Positions 11,940 to 22,779 of a stretch of 64,000 nucleotides of DNA are shown here, piece by piece. The stretch is from NCBI RefSeq assembly GCF_008831285.2, contig NC_045148.1:5833001-5897000 (forward strand), in the 5' to 3' direction. Within the stretch, counting starts at the first letter, position 1. Each line of letters opens with the position of its first letter. A model generated the notes under the pieces. It saw nothing but the letters and a program-made list of their open reading frames with translations. It was not told the origin of the DNA and ran no database searches. The DNA comes from Nymphaea colorata. Its lineage: Eukaryota > Streptophyta > Magnoliopsida > Nymphaeales > Nymphaeaceae. A program made the position numbers and the translations under genes.

Positions 11940-14900
11940 GCTTCATCAAACGCCAATGGTCACCAATTAATATCATCTAAAAAAGTTGATTTGATTCAAT
12001 ATAACGCGTGATGTCAAAGAATATCATTTCTTACTGCACATTTTCCTGGCACCTGAAAAATATTGCAGATCTTTATCAAATGTGTTCGGACTCAAGCAAC
12101 AATATTTAATTCGCTTTGTGTTTTGTGCAACAGGCATGATTTGTCAAATTTAGAAAGGTAAAAGTTCTCATGACCAACCCAGCATCTCTATCTCGCTAAT
12201 TAGCTAGACGTAACATGCGATCACATGGATTTCCATTGCTGCTTCCTTTCTTATTTAAGAAAAAACCTAATCCATCTAAACAGCTCTAAATTGGAAATAG
12301 TTACAGCATGCATGCATCGCAATAACAAACACACACACATATAGTAGAAAACTTGAACCAATTTGATTGGCGCAGAATGCACGATCTTACTCAAGTTTTA
12401 GGTATAATCAAAACCAATAAAATATAAAATAATTCTAGACCTAATTTTGAGTACTTTGGTTGATCTCAGCATGAACATAATTTGCAGAATCATGTGGTTA
12501 TGTATTTATTTCGGCCATCAATAAACTCCATTATTAACTTTAAGCATGATTTTTCATCTCCTAACAAAAAATTAATACGGTAAGCCCCCAATTAACTGAC
12601 AAAATTAAAAAGACTTAAGTGCAAAGAAATACAGCTTGCTATGGCCTTTCTTTTATCAGATTGAAAACTGATAAGTATAAAACAGTAACACGCTGCTTCT
12701 TTACTACTTTGTTTTTGGCTCATATCGTGTTTTCTCTGCTATCCATGCTTTTTGCAATTCTGAATTGATTATCGCATTCTAACATGCAGTTCTTAATTCA
12801 ATGCACTTTGGCCAGTATGTTTTCTAAAGATCCATTCTGCTGGAAAAATTAGCAAACGACACGAAACTCTAATTAATAGGTGTACTGCTCCTCAGTCCTC
12901 ATCCTCCTGAAGCAACCTTGGGCCCTACGGATAGAGGAAAAGGGGAGGAGCTTTGACCTCTTTGGGGTTTCTTCCCCCATTCCGCTGGGAATATCTAGGA
13001 ATCAAACTGGTAGAACTTTTTTTAGTTTTGGACAACTAAAAAATTGAAACTTCTTAAAGTATTACTTTACATATATATGCATTTACTACTCATTAACTAA
13101 GCGGTTAGTTATCACTTGTAGCCTTTTGTTTTAGACAATGTCCACCTTGGACATTCATAGAACTGTCATTTCTAAAATCAATTTGAAAATGTTAACTAAT
13201 TATTCCATTCTTTGATTATGTCAACCTAATTCAGTTCATTAATATTTTGTAGTGGAAGCGTCACCTTGGAGCTAATTAAGTGAAATTTTATTCACTCGTA
13301 TGCCTGGTTTCGACAAAAAATACCTTTGCCTCCGAAAGAATTTTTTGCTAGATTAAATGAGGCCAGAAGTCCCAGAAATTTGATAATATAATCATGGAAC
13401 TTTTGGTTTGAGGTCCGCTGCACGTATGGCAAAACATGCATGGATGTGGAATTATGACCAGGGGCCGTCTGCATCTGGATCTGTCCAGCTTTGTGTTGCC
13501 AATTGATCTTCTCCTAGCGTTAGAGTCTAATAATATTAGGATATTTAGGAAGCCCGCTATTCCTGCTGATCGGATGCTTTTCTTGCAAATTAGATTTGAT
13601 CTCCAATTCGATTTGCTAGCTCCTAGTGTGTGATACTCCTACCTACATTCTATTTGTTTATTTGTTCATATATATTTGAGTTTTCTGGCGACTCCTGGTC
13701 ATTCGGCCTTCTTATAAATTAGACCTTATCACCAAGTTAATCACTTTGCACCAAATGAATAATGGATAATCATACCTAAGCACTATTTGTTATGCTTGAT
13801 GTTCTGATGACTTCTAGTTATCTTTAATCTCTCTCTCTCTCTCTCTCTCTCTTTTTCTCACTCTCCTGTGCTGACATTGAGATCGCCTTTAGGAGAAGGA
13901 GACTTATCAGTGTATTTGTAAGTTTGGTCTTGCAAGCCTAACTTGTGGATATCCAAATGTCAGGCTAATGTCTTTCATAAATTTTTTGACAACCCAAGAA
14001 GCTTTCGGCAGCATTCGGCAAGGTTCATCTTTTAACATATGCATCATTACAAGAAATGCATGTGTAAAGTAAAACAGTGGAAAATGGAGATTGAGGGGAA
14101 AAGTTTTTGCTGCGAAGGGATGGAAGAGAGGCAGAGGCATGTGTGGGCACTGTGTGTGCAATTGCCACATAGACTCACAAAAAAAATGCTTATTGTCATA
14201 TTGATATTTTAGTGTAATTTGTCTTGTTTACATATAATTGGTGCCCCATAAAATTTAAAATTTTATAACTAGTGCCCCTTAGCAAGAATTTTCTAGTTCG
14301 GCCCATGTATGGAAATCAAGCATGCCGATGATAGTGAGTATGGCATTGAGGTTGCCAGTTCAGATTAGTCTTTCCTATTTTTCCAGCACAACTATGGAAT
14401 GAGTAAGGTTTTTAGTGGGATTTCAAAGTCATATATAATTAGGAGTTTCTTGCCTTGCATTCTGTTTTACTATTTTGTGGAATAGGAAGGGAAGCTTCAC
14501 TATGACAAGATTTATGTTGCAATTTTTCTTGTTCAACTTTCCTCTTTCTATGGTAATAATCATGAAAATTCTTTCATGGTTGGCGATAGTTTGAGCTCAT
14601 GCAACAAAGGAAAGGGGGCCCAAATCAAGTGAGGGAAGAGTGGTGGATGAAAAAACATTTTCAGTTATCAGGGGAATGAGAGGGAAGGATACCAAAGGAA
14701 TTTGGGGGAGAATGTTGACCAAATACATGATAGTAGGACTCCTTTCATGGGAATTAATCTTCTATGAAATTAAACTTTTTTCTTCTAAGGAACCAGTAAA
14801 TAGGAGGGTCATGTTCTTTTAGGAATTTGAAAGCGATATTTTGGGAGGTCCTCAATGAGATTATGGTCGTAATGATCAGCCTAATCCTAATATGCAAGTG

Positions 14901-15986
14901 ATTTCTAAAAAACAGTCAAGGAAGAGGGGATTAAAAATTTAATTTGGAAATAAAAAAATGTTGTCAAATAAGTATGGGCAATGATTTTCATGTGGGAGAT
15001 AAGATTATATACTGAAGTGCAAGGAAATGCTTCTAGGAAAGTGTGATATTTTCTAATGTCTGAAAGATTCTTTAAGAAATCATCTCTTTCAACAAAACGT
15101 TTCTGTAGAGTTGCAATCTAAATATCCCCAAATTAAGCTCAATAAGGAGCATGATATTGTTGTTCAAAAATTGAAAGAGGCTTGTGTGCAGTAGAAAAAA
15201 GCTTCTTCTTATTATGTGTCATGCCAATCTTAAAAGGAAATAAGTTATTGTTCTATTCACATGAAATTAATAACATCCCTAGCCGGTGATATGGAAATAT
15301 TTTCTCTTCAAAAACAACATGGCAGGAAATAAATATTGCCCTATAGGAGATTAGAGACACCAATGTCTTTTATGTTGTTGGCTTTATCGAAGGAACACAA
15401 AAGGTAAACATTTAGGCACAAACTTATTAAAAGCATAATATTTTAGATAAGGAAAACACCAAAAATCAAATGATCTTACACCAAAATATTCATGTGGTTT
15501 GTGGAACAATTTCTCCAATGATGACATCATCCCAAAAGTAGGAGAAGGGAGACAATTGTTCTGTTACAGCACATACCTCTATCCAAAATCACTTTGGAAT
15601 ATTCCCAAATAAGAGTTAAACCCAATTTAGTTATGTGTGATGTTTTTGCTCAATTTGTTACTAGGTTTTAGGGTAGGTCTTAAAATGTTGAATCCCATTT
15701 TCAGCTAGATATGTAACTAATTCATTATTATATATTAAATTCTCCTCCTTCATCAGTTTGAGATATTTTCATTGGTCATTCAATTGATTTGCCATCATCT
15801 TATGAAATAATTTAAATATTGATGTGGCACAATACAGACTTATGCTTTAATGGATAGAGAAATAATGATCTTCAAAGGTGTCCAAAGAGAAGAGAGTTCC
15901 ATTTATACCAGAGAGGGAGGAGGAAAAACCCAGGTCACATACGCACATGCATGCACATGTGCACAAACACACACACACACAGTGAG

Positions 15987-16022
<36 letters not shown>

Positions 16023-16433
16023 TAGATGACAATAGCCATGCCACTTTATATGAATCAAACATTTGAATGATGATCAGCTTGTCTCGATGGTCGCAGAGAG
16101 AGGGAATTGAGAGAAAGCCTTCTGCCAATGCATCTCAGTAGTTCAAATAGAGGGAAATAGGAGAAAGTTTTTTATGGGAAGAAATGACATTTCATCTTCT
16201 CCTTGCTCCATTCCAACTATTAGTTTCGAGTTCCTTGCATATCTCATGATAGTGGAAATTTGAGAAGGATAAACAGCAAACCATATTTGACGGAAAACAA
16301 AGTGCCTCAGTGAGATAGCTTATGAATATGGAAGACAAAAGTAAAGATATTTGGCATATGGACAACCAAGCAATGTTGGAGGCTTTCAATTATCATGATT
16401 TCAATTATAATTTGGGCAACTAAGTGATAAAAT

Positions 16434-16472
<39 letters not shown>

Positions 16473-18866
16473 GTGAATTGAGAGTTAGGGTCTTCAGGTT
16501 GCTTGCTGGCCTAGGCTTTGAATTATCATAACTCATCTTATGCATGTGTCATTAGTTTCATCATCTTCTTGTTCCAAATTAGATCTTAGTGACATGCAAG
16601 ATGTTTTCTATTTTTTCCCACTTTTAAGCTGGTAGAAGGAGTTTGGAGTTTATACATGGTGCTTTAAATATGCTTCAATTGGTTCATCTGGTCACCGATC
16701 AACTGTTTTAAGTATTGCAAATTAAGTGAAAAATATTTTGGCACATGAATGTATAGCACTCAAAGGTGCCTTGCCAACTTGTCTCTAGTTTTGTGAAGTC
16801 TCTTTTGCAATATTCAATCTAAGGGAAAGTATCTCTGCATGTTATCTACAAGAATAATGACAAGCAGACGCAATTTTTTGTAATTGTTAGTGCCAGACAT
16901 GGTCAAACGCATTACCTAAATGCGTTACTATCTTCACTTTCTTCAACGCAAACTATGCATGCGTTAGAGAAAGCATGAGAAAATTACCCGAGAAAATCTC
17001 GACAATTTTTAAAAAAATCTAAAACATTTAATAAATTTTAAAAAATATAAAAAAATAAACATTAATAAAAAGTTCAAAAAACACGCATATTACGCATTTT
17101 TTTCATGTTTTTTATTTTTTAACGTTTTAAAAAAAACGCATCTAATTTCTATTTTATATGGCTGACTTATTTCTTAAATATTATATGTGTTTTTTTCGAC
17201 TAATAGCCGTTTGACGTGACAATGATTAGGAATGCCATCTTTACAAACGCAGTCTTCTCTTGCGTCAGCGAATCCCACTAGCGAAAATCCTCCACCTACC
17301 CGCGAAAATCCCAGCGTTTTCCATCTTTTTAATCTTCCCCCTTTCTGTGGCAATTTTTTCCTCGCGTCGGTTGCTGCTGAGAAGGCGTATGGATTTCAGA
17401 ACATTTTCTGCTCCAGCTCTACGATTTCGCTAGCTCCAGGCGACTCCACTATCCCTTTTTTCGCTCTTTCCTTCGCATCTGCTTTCATCTCTATTTTGCA
17501 CTTCACGTTTCGCAAGAGGTTAGAAGAAGGAGCACGTGCCCTACGTTTTCCAAAATTCATCTTACTTATCCATTATTCTCTGTCCCCTTTTCTCATAATC
17601 TGAAAACAGACACCTAAGGAACTAAATCGTTGTTCCGAAAGGTAAGCCACTCTAGCATCTAAGGGCTCAGTCATATCTAATAGCTCTCATTCGTGATCTG
17701 CTACTTATCCCTTCAATGACAATACGTTATACATAGGTAGTGGATTGTTAGCTTATCTGAGCATTCGTGTTGTGTGAACTTAATTTTTCTTTTTAATTTG
17801 AACGCTGTCTAGCAGACGTGAATTCTTTCATACATCACTAATTTTTATCTGAGCATTCCTTGTCAAATGTCTTGTGAAAGTTGGGGCTCTCTTAAGCATG
17901 CGACTGTTGATAACGATTTGACCATATGAGGCTTGGACTCTGTTACCAGCAATCACACAGGCTTGAAGAACCTATTGGTCTGATTATTTAACCTGACAAA
18001 CAAACATATTCAGTGTCACGACAGAAGTAGAAAGCATAATGGATTTTCTAGGGCGCACCATCTTCTATATTTTTTTTTTTCTACAAGCATAATAAAAATA
18101 ACAAAGGATGGCATTTATGTTCGATCGTGTTTGTTCATGTGAATCACTCTTTCAGTTTCTTTTCTCAAAGTGAACGTTCTTTTTGAGATTAAAATTTTGG
18201 CAGTTGCAGCACAGATGCAGATTCTGAATCGTTTCCTTGCATATCATAAATGCACCAAACAAATCATATGGATCACATCTGCAAGATTGAGCACCAAAAA
18301 AAATGAAATGGAAAAAAAAGGTTGATAATAGAGAGAGAGTGAGGGGGGGCTTTTTGGAGGTCTTGGTTTCTCGTGTATACCCTTAATGTTATTGAACCAC
18401 AGAAATTCATGCCTTCCAAGGTGGGTGGCATTTGACTTTTGGAATTTTCCGTCGCCATCAGTATGATCTTCTTGTTCTTTGCTATCCGTGTCCAGTCCGT
18501 ATGCTTTTTCTTTTTCATTTCCTTCATGATTCTTGTGCAGTCTATACTCCTTCTGTCTCCATGATGCTTATACTTGCAATCTACTTCGTTTAAGCTCGCC
18601 AAGTCCTCCTGCAAATTGAAGACCTGGAAGGAATTGTAATAACAAGAAGCAAGAAATGCTTCTTCATGTGTTCCTGCAATTTCAAGTAAGCAGAAAACAA
18701 TGCAACTCCCTAAGAAAGATGAGATTTATTTAAAGCTCCCTTACATATGCGTTTAGAGGTAACATCTGAAGCAAAATGTTGGGCTGCCTGCATCTTGAGA
18801 GATCAGTGGACTCTGTTGGGTATGATTATTCCATAAGGTCACTGCAATGGGAAGATTTTTTTCCGT
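11940..18866. other. Gene-poor intergenic region
   Basis: No supported gene. CT, TG and CA microsatellites lie at 13830-13852, 15970-16020 and 16437-16469. The segment 16890-17290 has repeated ACGCAT/ATGCGT words and an AT-rich poly(A)-like core, suggesting a decayed non-autonomous transposon without clear ends. A 123-codon open frame at 17232-17603 has no recognisable domain. From 14170 to 15850 nothing is recognisable. Confidence 0.4.
16437..16469. repeat. (CT)n microsatellite
   Basis: Uninterrupted CT dinucleotides of about 32 bp. Confidence 0.95.
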
Positions 18867-19007
18867 TCATATCATGGCGCATTCCTTGATGTATGCTTCT
18901 TGTTTCCAAACTTCTTGAGATAGAAAGTAGCCTGTTGAGGCTAGCAGTGGAAGAAGAACAGAATAGGCAAGTAGAACGAATGTGATACCAGCTGCAGTCC
19001 CCTCCAT
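18867..19007 (-). CDS. Possible small hydrophobic peptide ORF, 46 aa
   Basis: A 46-codon ORF begins in a favourable context (AAAACCATGGA). It encodes a peptide whose residues 5-29 form one strongly hydrophobic segment (ITFVLLAYSVLLPLLASTGY within it), followed by a short charged tail (QEVWKQEAYIKECAMI). This looks like a signal peptide or a single-pass membrane anchor. I do not recognise a family. It could be the first exon of a small secreted-peptide gene, because an open frame preceded by a splice-acceptor-like sequence lies downstream on the same strand (18273-18614). No convincing donor links the two. Chance occurrence is quite possible. Confidence 0.2.
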   Translation of the reverse strand: MEGTAAGITFVLLAYSVLLPLLASTGYFLSQEVWKQEAYIKECAMI

Positions 19008-20601
19008 GGTTTTCTCTGTGGCAGGTATGCCAGTCAGAACCGGATTTACCAGTCAGCCCCCCCTCTATAAGGAGAATCAATCAACTTAGTTGAACAAAAA
19101 AATTTGTCGTGAAGTCCACTTACTTCCAGCTTTGCTCCATCTCAAGGCCCCACATTTGTGGCCTACCATTGATGACTGAACCAAAAAAACTTTTCTATGA
19201 TCAAACTTTTAAATCCAAAAAAGAAACTTCTGTGTATAATGTTTTCTTCTTATATATTCTAAGGTAAAAGTTTGACCTATAGGATGGCTTACTGGAAACT
19301 GACAGTTATTTTTCTCCTGTGATCTGAAAGCCTATGGCTGAAAGCATGACAAATTCTGTAAGCTTAATTTCTTGAAAAATCGTCCAAGTACATCCAAACC
19401 AACTAATTTGGTTATTACTTAAAACAACTTTAAATTTGAAATGTGAAGTGAATGCTGTGGAAGACTGTTTGCAGCAGATATACCATTGGTTTGTAGAGAT
19501 TTTTCCCAAATGATTTTTAACCTTTGTTTTCCTGATTGCAAGAAAAATATTAAAGCAAAACCAAGATGTGGTTGATTTGAAATGGAGACCTGTTCTTCCT
19601 GCTTCGTGTTGGTTCAGATTTCCGAACCTCTGATTAAAAAAATTTTTGTGGTGGCTTAAATTTGGGGAGACGATGCATGTCTTTATGCCCTTAATCTGAG
19701 CTTTCTTGGATGTTGCTTTATCTGAAATGCAGGCTAATCGATTCTTTGGCTTGGTTAAGATCGAAAGGATCCAAGAATTTCAAGGCTTCTGATAAATGTT
19801 CACCTTCACTAAAATTCTTTCACCAAAAGAAGGGTTCAGTTCTTGATCTTATGATCATCAATGTCATTTAAAAGCAAAGAAGTCGTGATTCTTTTGTTTA
19901 AGGGAAGAGAAATTTTTTGAAATTTGAGTTCTATTCTGTTCAATGCCGTTTACGAGCAGAAAAATTGTGATTCTTTTTGGTTGCTGCAGGGCAGCAGGAA
20001 GCAGAGGCTTGGTATTCTGCTTAAAAACGATATGCAAAAACACCCTCTTTTGCCATGTGTCTGAGCCTGCTTTAGACAGACGACTCCCTCTTCCACCATG
20101 TTACAATGGTGTGCGCTACTCGTTTGTGCATAATATGAAAAAGTTTAACTTCCTAGATGGCAATATGGAAGACTTAGAATTAGATTCTGTTCTATTATGT
20201 AAGGATTATCTAGTTCCGCCACCTTTTTCTCTGTACTTTTTATTTTGGAGCATGCTATGTGCATTAGTTCCTCAAGTTGAAGGCATCGCCCATTGAGAAA
20301 CAGTCTGTTTCCTCCTACTCTCAACTTCTATTCAGCTCCACCAATTTTAATGCTCTGATTACCTCCTCCTCCTCCTATTGACTCTTTATATTCAGCTTCA
20401 CTAGTGCTTGATGCCCTGGTTTCCTTCCATTCCTAACATGTTCTGTTCAGCTCTACCAATGTTTCAAGCCTTGTATATATACATTCATTATCGATGTAAC
20501 ATGTCAATATCATGTTCTGCATTATTCCAAGCCAAATCATTTACCACCTCCTTGGATTCTAGTACTTACTCTGTCTTCTCTCTCTGTCTCTTTTGTCTTT
20601 C

Positions 20602-20608
20602 TATATAA
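20602..20608 (+). promoter_or_regulatory. TATA box of the NAC-derived fragment
   Basis: TATATAA lies 60 bp upstream of the ATG at 20668 and after a CT-rich stretch. This is consistent with a retained promoter and leader from an original NAC gene. Confidence 0.45.
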
Positions 20609-20667
20609 ACATGAGAACCCCAGAGGACCAGGCTCCAACATGAGCTAGTGAACGAGAGGAAGGAACG

Positions 20668-20812
20668 ATGGGGGCATCAGACATCGGCCTTCCTACTGGG
20701 TTCTATCCAACAGTTCTTCTTCACTATCTCTAAAGGAAGGTTCTGCTTCCTTCTGGAGAACCAGACTTTATTGCAGAGATTGACCTCCACAAGTATGTTC
20801 CATGGGAGCTAC

Positions 20813-20816
<4 letters not shown>
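20668..20816 (+). pseudogene. NAC-domain transcription factor, first-exon pseudogene
   Basis: From the ATG the frame reads MGASDIGLPTGFYP, then VLLHYL, an in-frame TAA at about 20731, then RKVLLPSGEPDF and IAEIDLHKYVPWELP. These match NAC subdomain A and the start of B: a PPGF-like start, HYL near the middle, and IAEIDLYK-type then WELPG. Residues normally between GF and HYL (the FHPTDEEL region) are partly deleted and the HYL segment ends in a stop, so it cannot make a normal NAC protein. The exon ends CCA-G at a GT donor, the usual phase for NAC intron 1. A (CT)n tract follows at once and no second NAC exon is seen. The 5' leader and TATA box remain. Confidence 0.7.

Positions 20817-20858
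<42 letters not shown>
20817..20858. repeat. (CT)n microsatellite after the NAC exon fossil
   Basis: About 40 bp of CT dinucleotides start at the presumed intron-1 donor. They generate Ser-Leu and Arg-Glu repeat frames that are not real proteins. Confidence 0.95.
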
Positions 20859-20863
<5 letters not shown>

Positions 20864-21530
20864 TGTGCCTTACGAGCTGCTTCTGATATGCTCCATAAAC
20901 AAGAACATGAACCCCAATATTCTTCAAATTTTGTACGAGGCTGTGGGATGGTCCCTGGCAGGCAGCCCCCAGTGGGAGCTTCGATTCTCAGCCGGATGGT
21001 AGGATGGAATTGCCCCACGTACCCCCTCCGGTACGTGGGTATGCGGAAGCAGGTACGGCTAAGCTATTGGGTATGGGTTGGATCCAGTTTGGGTCAGACC
21101 TGATCCAAACTATAGAAATTGTTCTTTTTTACTCACGAAACAAAAGTCAGACTTACCTGCATTTTCTTCAGCCCTTGTCTACCGCAGCGATGACCGGTGG
21201 CAACATCCGGTGGTGTCTAGCGGCAGCCACGTAAGTGTTTTTTTTTTTTCCTATTACAACTTAGGGTTTCTTTTTCTTGATTCGAGGGCTTTTTGTTTTT
21301 TTGATTTGGGGATGTTTTTGTTTGAAGATTGAACAGTAAAATGATCGATATTTCGTTTTTTTTTTCATATTTGTTTGATTTTACATGTTTAATGTTTATC
21401 TATTTCTAGCTATTTTTGGCTGTCTATCTGCCGCCTCCCTTGCCATTTATTTGTTGTTGTGCTGGCTATCTGTCGGGTCGGGTGTTGAAGATTATCTTCA
21501 ATCTTCATCAAACAAGTTGTTGCCGAGTGT

Positions 21531-21701
21531 TGATCAGCCAAGCTTATGTGCAAGCCTAAAAATTGGAACGTGAATGTTGACAACTTTAACTTAGAAGATG
21601 ACAATGAACTTGAAGCTGTTAATTCATGATTTGAAGCACCTTTTATTCCATCAACGTCTTTTATCGTAGAAGAAGATGAGGATGAGTTGGGCATTGACTA
21701 G
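21531..21701 (+). pseudogene. hAT transposase C-terminal remnant
   Basis: One frame reads SAKLMCKPKNWN, then VNVDNFNLEDDNELEAVNS, a TGA stop, then FEAPFIPSTSF and the acidic end VEEDEDELGID before TAG. The C-K-NW motif followed by a highly acidic tail resembles the end of plant BED/hAT transposases, just after the dimerisation domain. Stops inside and upstream show it is dead. The surrounding DNA (about 21015-21914) carries repeated GTACGGG, GGTACGTGG and GTACCCGTG words, ending in TGACATAG, like the ends of a hAT element. Boundaries are not resolved. Confidence 0.45.
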
Positions 21702-22126
21702 AATGATGATAATAATAGTGCTCTTATGATAAACAATGTTTTGACTTTCTTATGAGATTATAAGTGTGAACTATTAATGTTTTTTTTTTCATTTTATTAT
21801 TTTTGAGAATATAAAATTTGTAGTACCCGTGTACCTACAATTTTCAAAATTGTTGTGTCCAAAACCCGTACCGCCATTACCAAACCCGTACTATACGTGC
21901 ACCCATGTGACATAGTTGTCTTGCTTACTTAGAAACAGGTGACCATTAAAATATGATGTTGTAATTTTGGGAATAATGTAAAAAGGTCTACCAAATCCTA
22001 GCTTAACAACCAAATAAAATATTAAGAATGCATTAATCTTTCAGATTTAGTCTTGTCTCATTCTCTTTTACGGTCTTATGGAGCAAAACATTGTTACAAA
22101 GCATTTGGTCATTCACAGTATCTAAT

Positions 22127-22320
22127 AGGGGTGGAGGGAGGGGGGCCCGCCTAGGCCGTGGCTCGCCCCGAGCTAACTGGAAAAAAAAAATTACATTAGA
22201 AAAATAAAAAAATTTTAGTTGTTCAATGTAGTTTTTTTATTTAGGTTTAGTTTGGCCCTACTCAAATTTGAGGTTGGATTATTTGACTCATCCCTAAACG
22301 AAATCCTGGCTCCGCCCCTG
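22127..22320. mobile_element. Short MITE with 9 bp target-site duplication
   Basis: GTATCTAAT flanks the element at 22118-22126 and 22321-22329. The left end begins AGGGGTGGAGGGAGG. The right end read inversely is CAGGGGCGGAGCCAGGATTT, a very common plant MITE terminus. Total length is 194 bp with no coding capacity. The 9 bp (or 8+1) duplication fits a MULE or hAT origin. A related end (CAGGGGCATAGATAGGTGGG) occurs at about 43258. Confidence 0.6.
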
Positions 22321-22779
22321 GTATCTAATCAAACAAAGCCCACGCAGACCTATAGATTACATGTATTTCCACCTCATCCAAACCTAGCCTTTGGTATGTC
22401 CCATGCCTTGTTTTAGACCTGAAGGACGTTATATTAGAAAACATGTAACAACATAAAAAGAATCCCACTTATCCAAAAATCCTTTCTTTAATGGCAACTC
22501 ATCTAAACCTAAAAAATAGGCAGATCCAATCAAGAATTCTTCTAGATGTCTCCATAGAACATATATCCCTTAGACCTCAAAGTTTGAATGCTTATCTTAC
22601 TTTGGAAAGAAACCTCAAAGCAGCACAAGCATAAATCAGTTGGAGGAAAAAAGAAATCAGTTGGAGGAAAAAGGAAAAAGAAGAATTAACAGAAAGGATA
22701 GAGAAGTTTAAATCAAAAAATAGGGCTTCGAAAGAATTTGCCAAAGAAAAAATGAAAAAAAAAAAGAGAAAAAAGAGAC

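Noticed and set aside
12893-12990. GC-richer island considered as a miRNA precursor
   Set aside because: No stable hairpin with a known miRNA could be recognised by eye.
17232-17603. 123-codon frame starting MPSLQTQSS
   Set aside because: Higher GC than its surroundings and followed by a donor-like sequence, but no recognisable domain, no following exon, and surrounding ACGCAT repeats suggest transposon sequence.
18273-18614. Minus-strand 113-codon frame preceded by an acceptor-like TTTGCAG
   Set aside because: No family match and two frames look equally plausible, so it was mentioned only as possible context for the small ORF upstream.
19943-20296. 117-codon frame
   Set aside because: No domain, odd composition and no splice context; likely chance.
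20730-21018. Frames with Arg-Glu or Ser-Leu repeats around the CT tract
   Set aside because: Microsatellite translation artefacts. Only the NAC-matching frame is meaningful.
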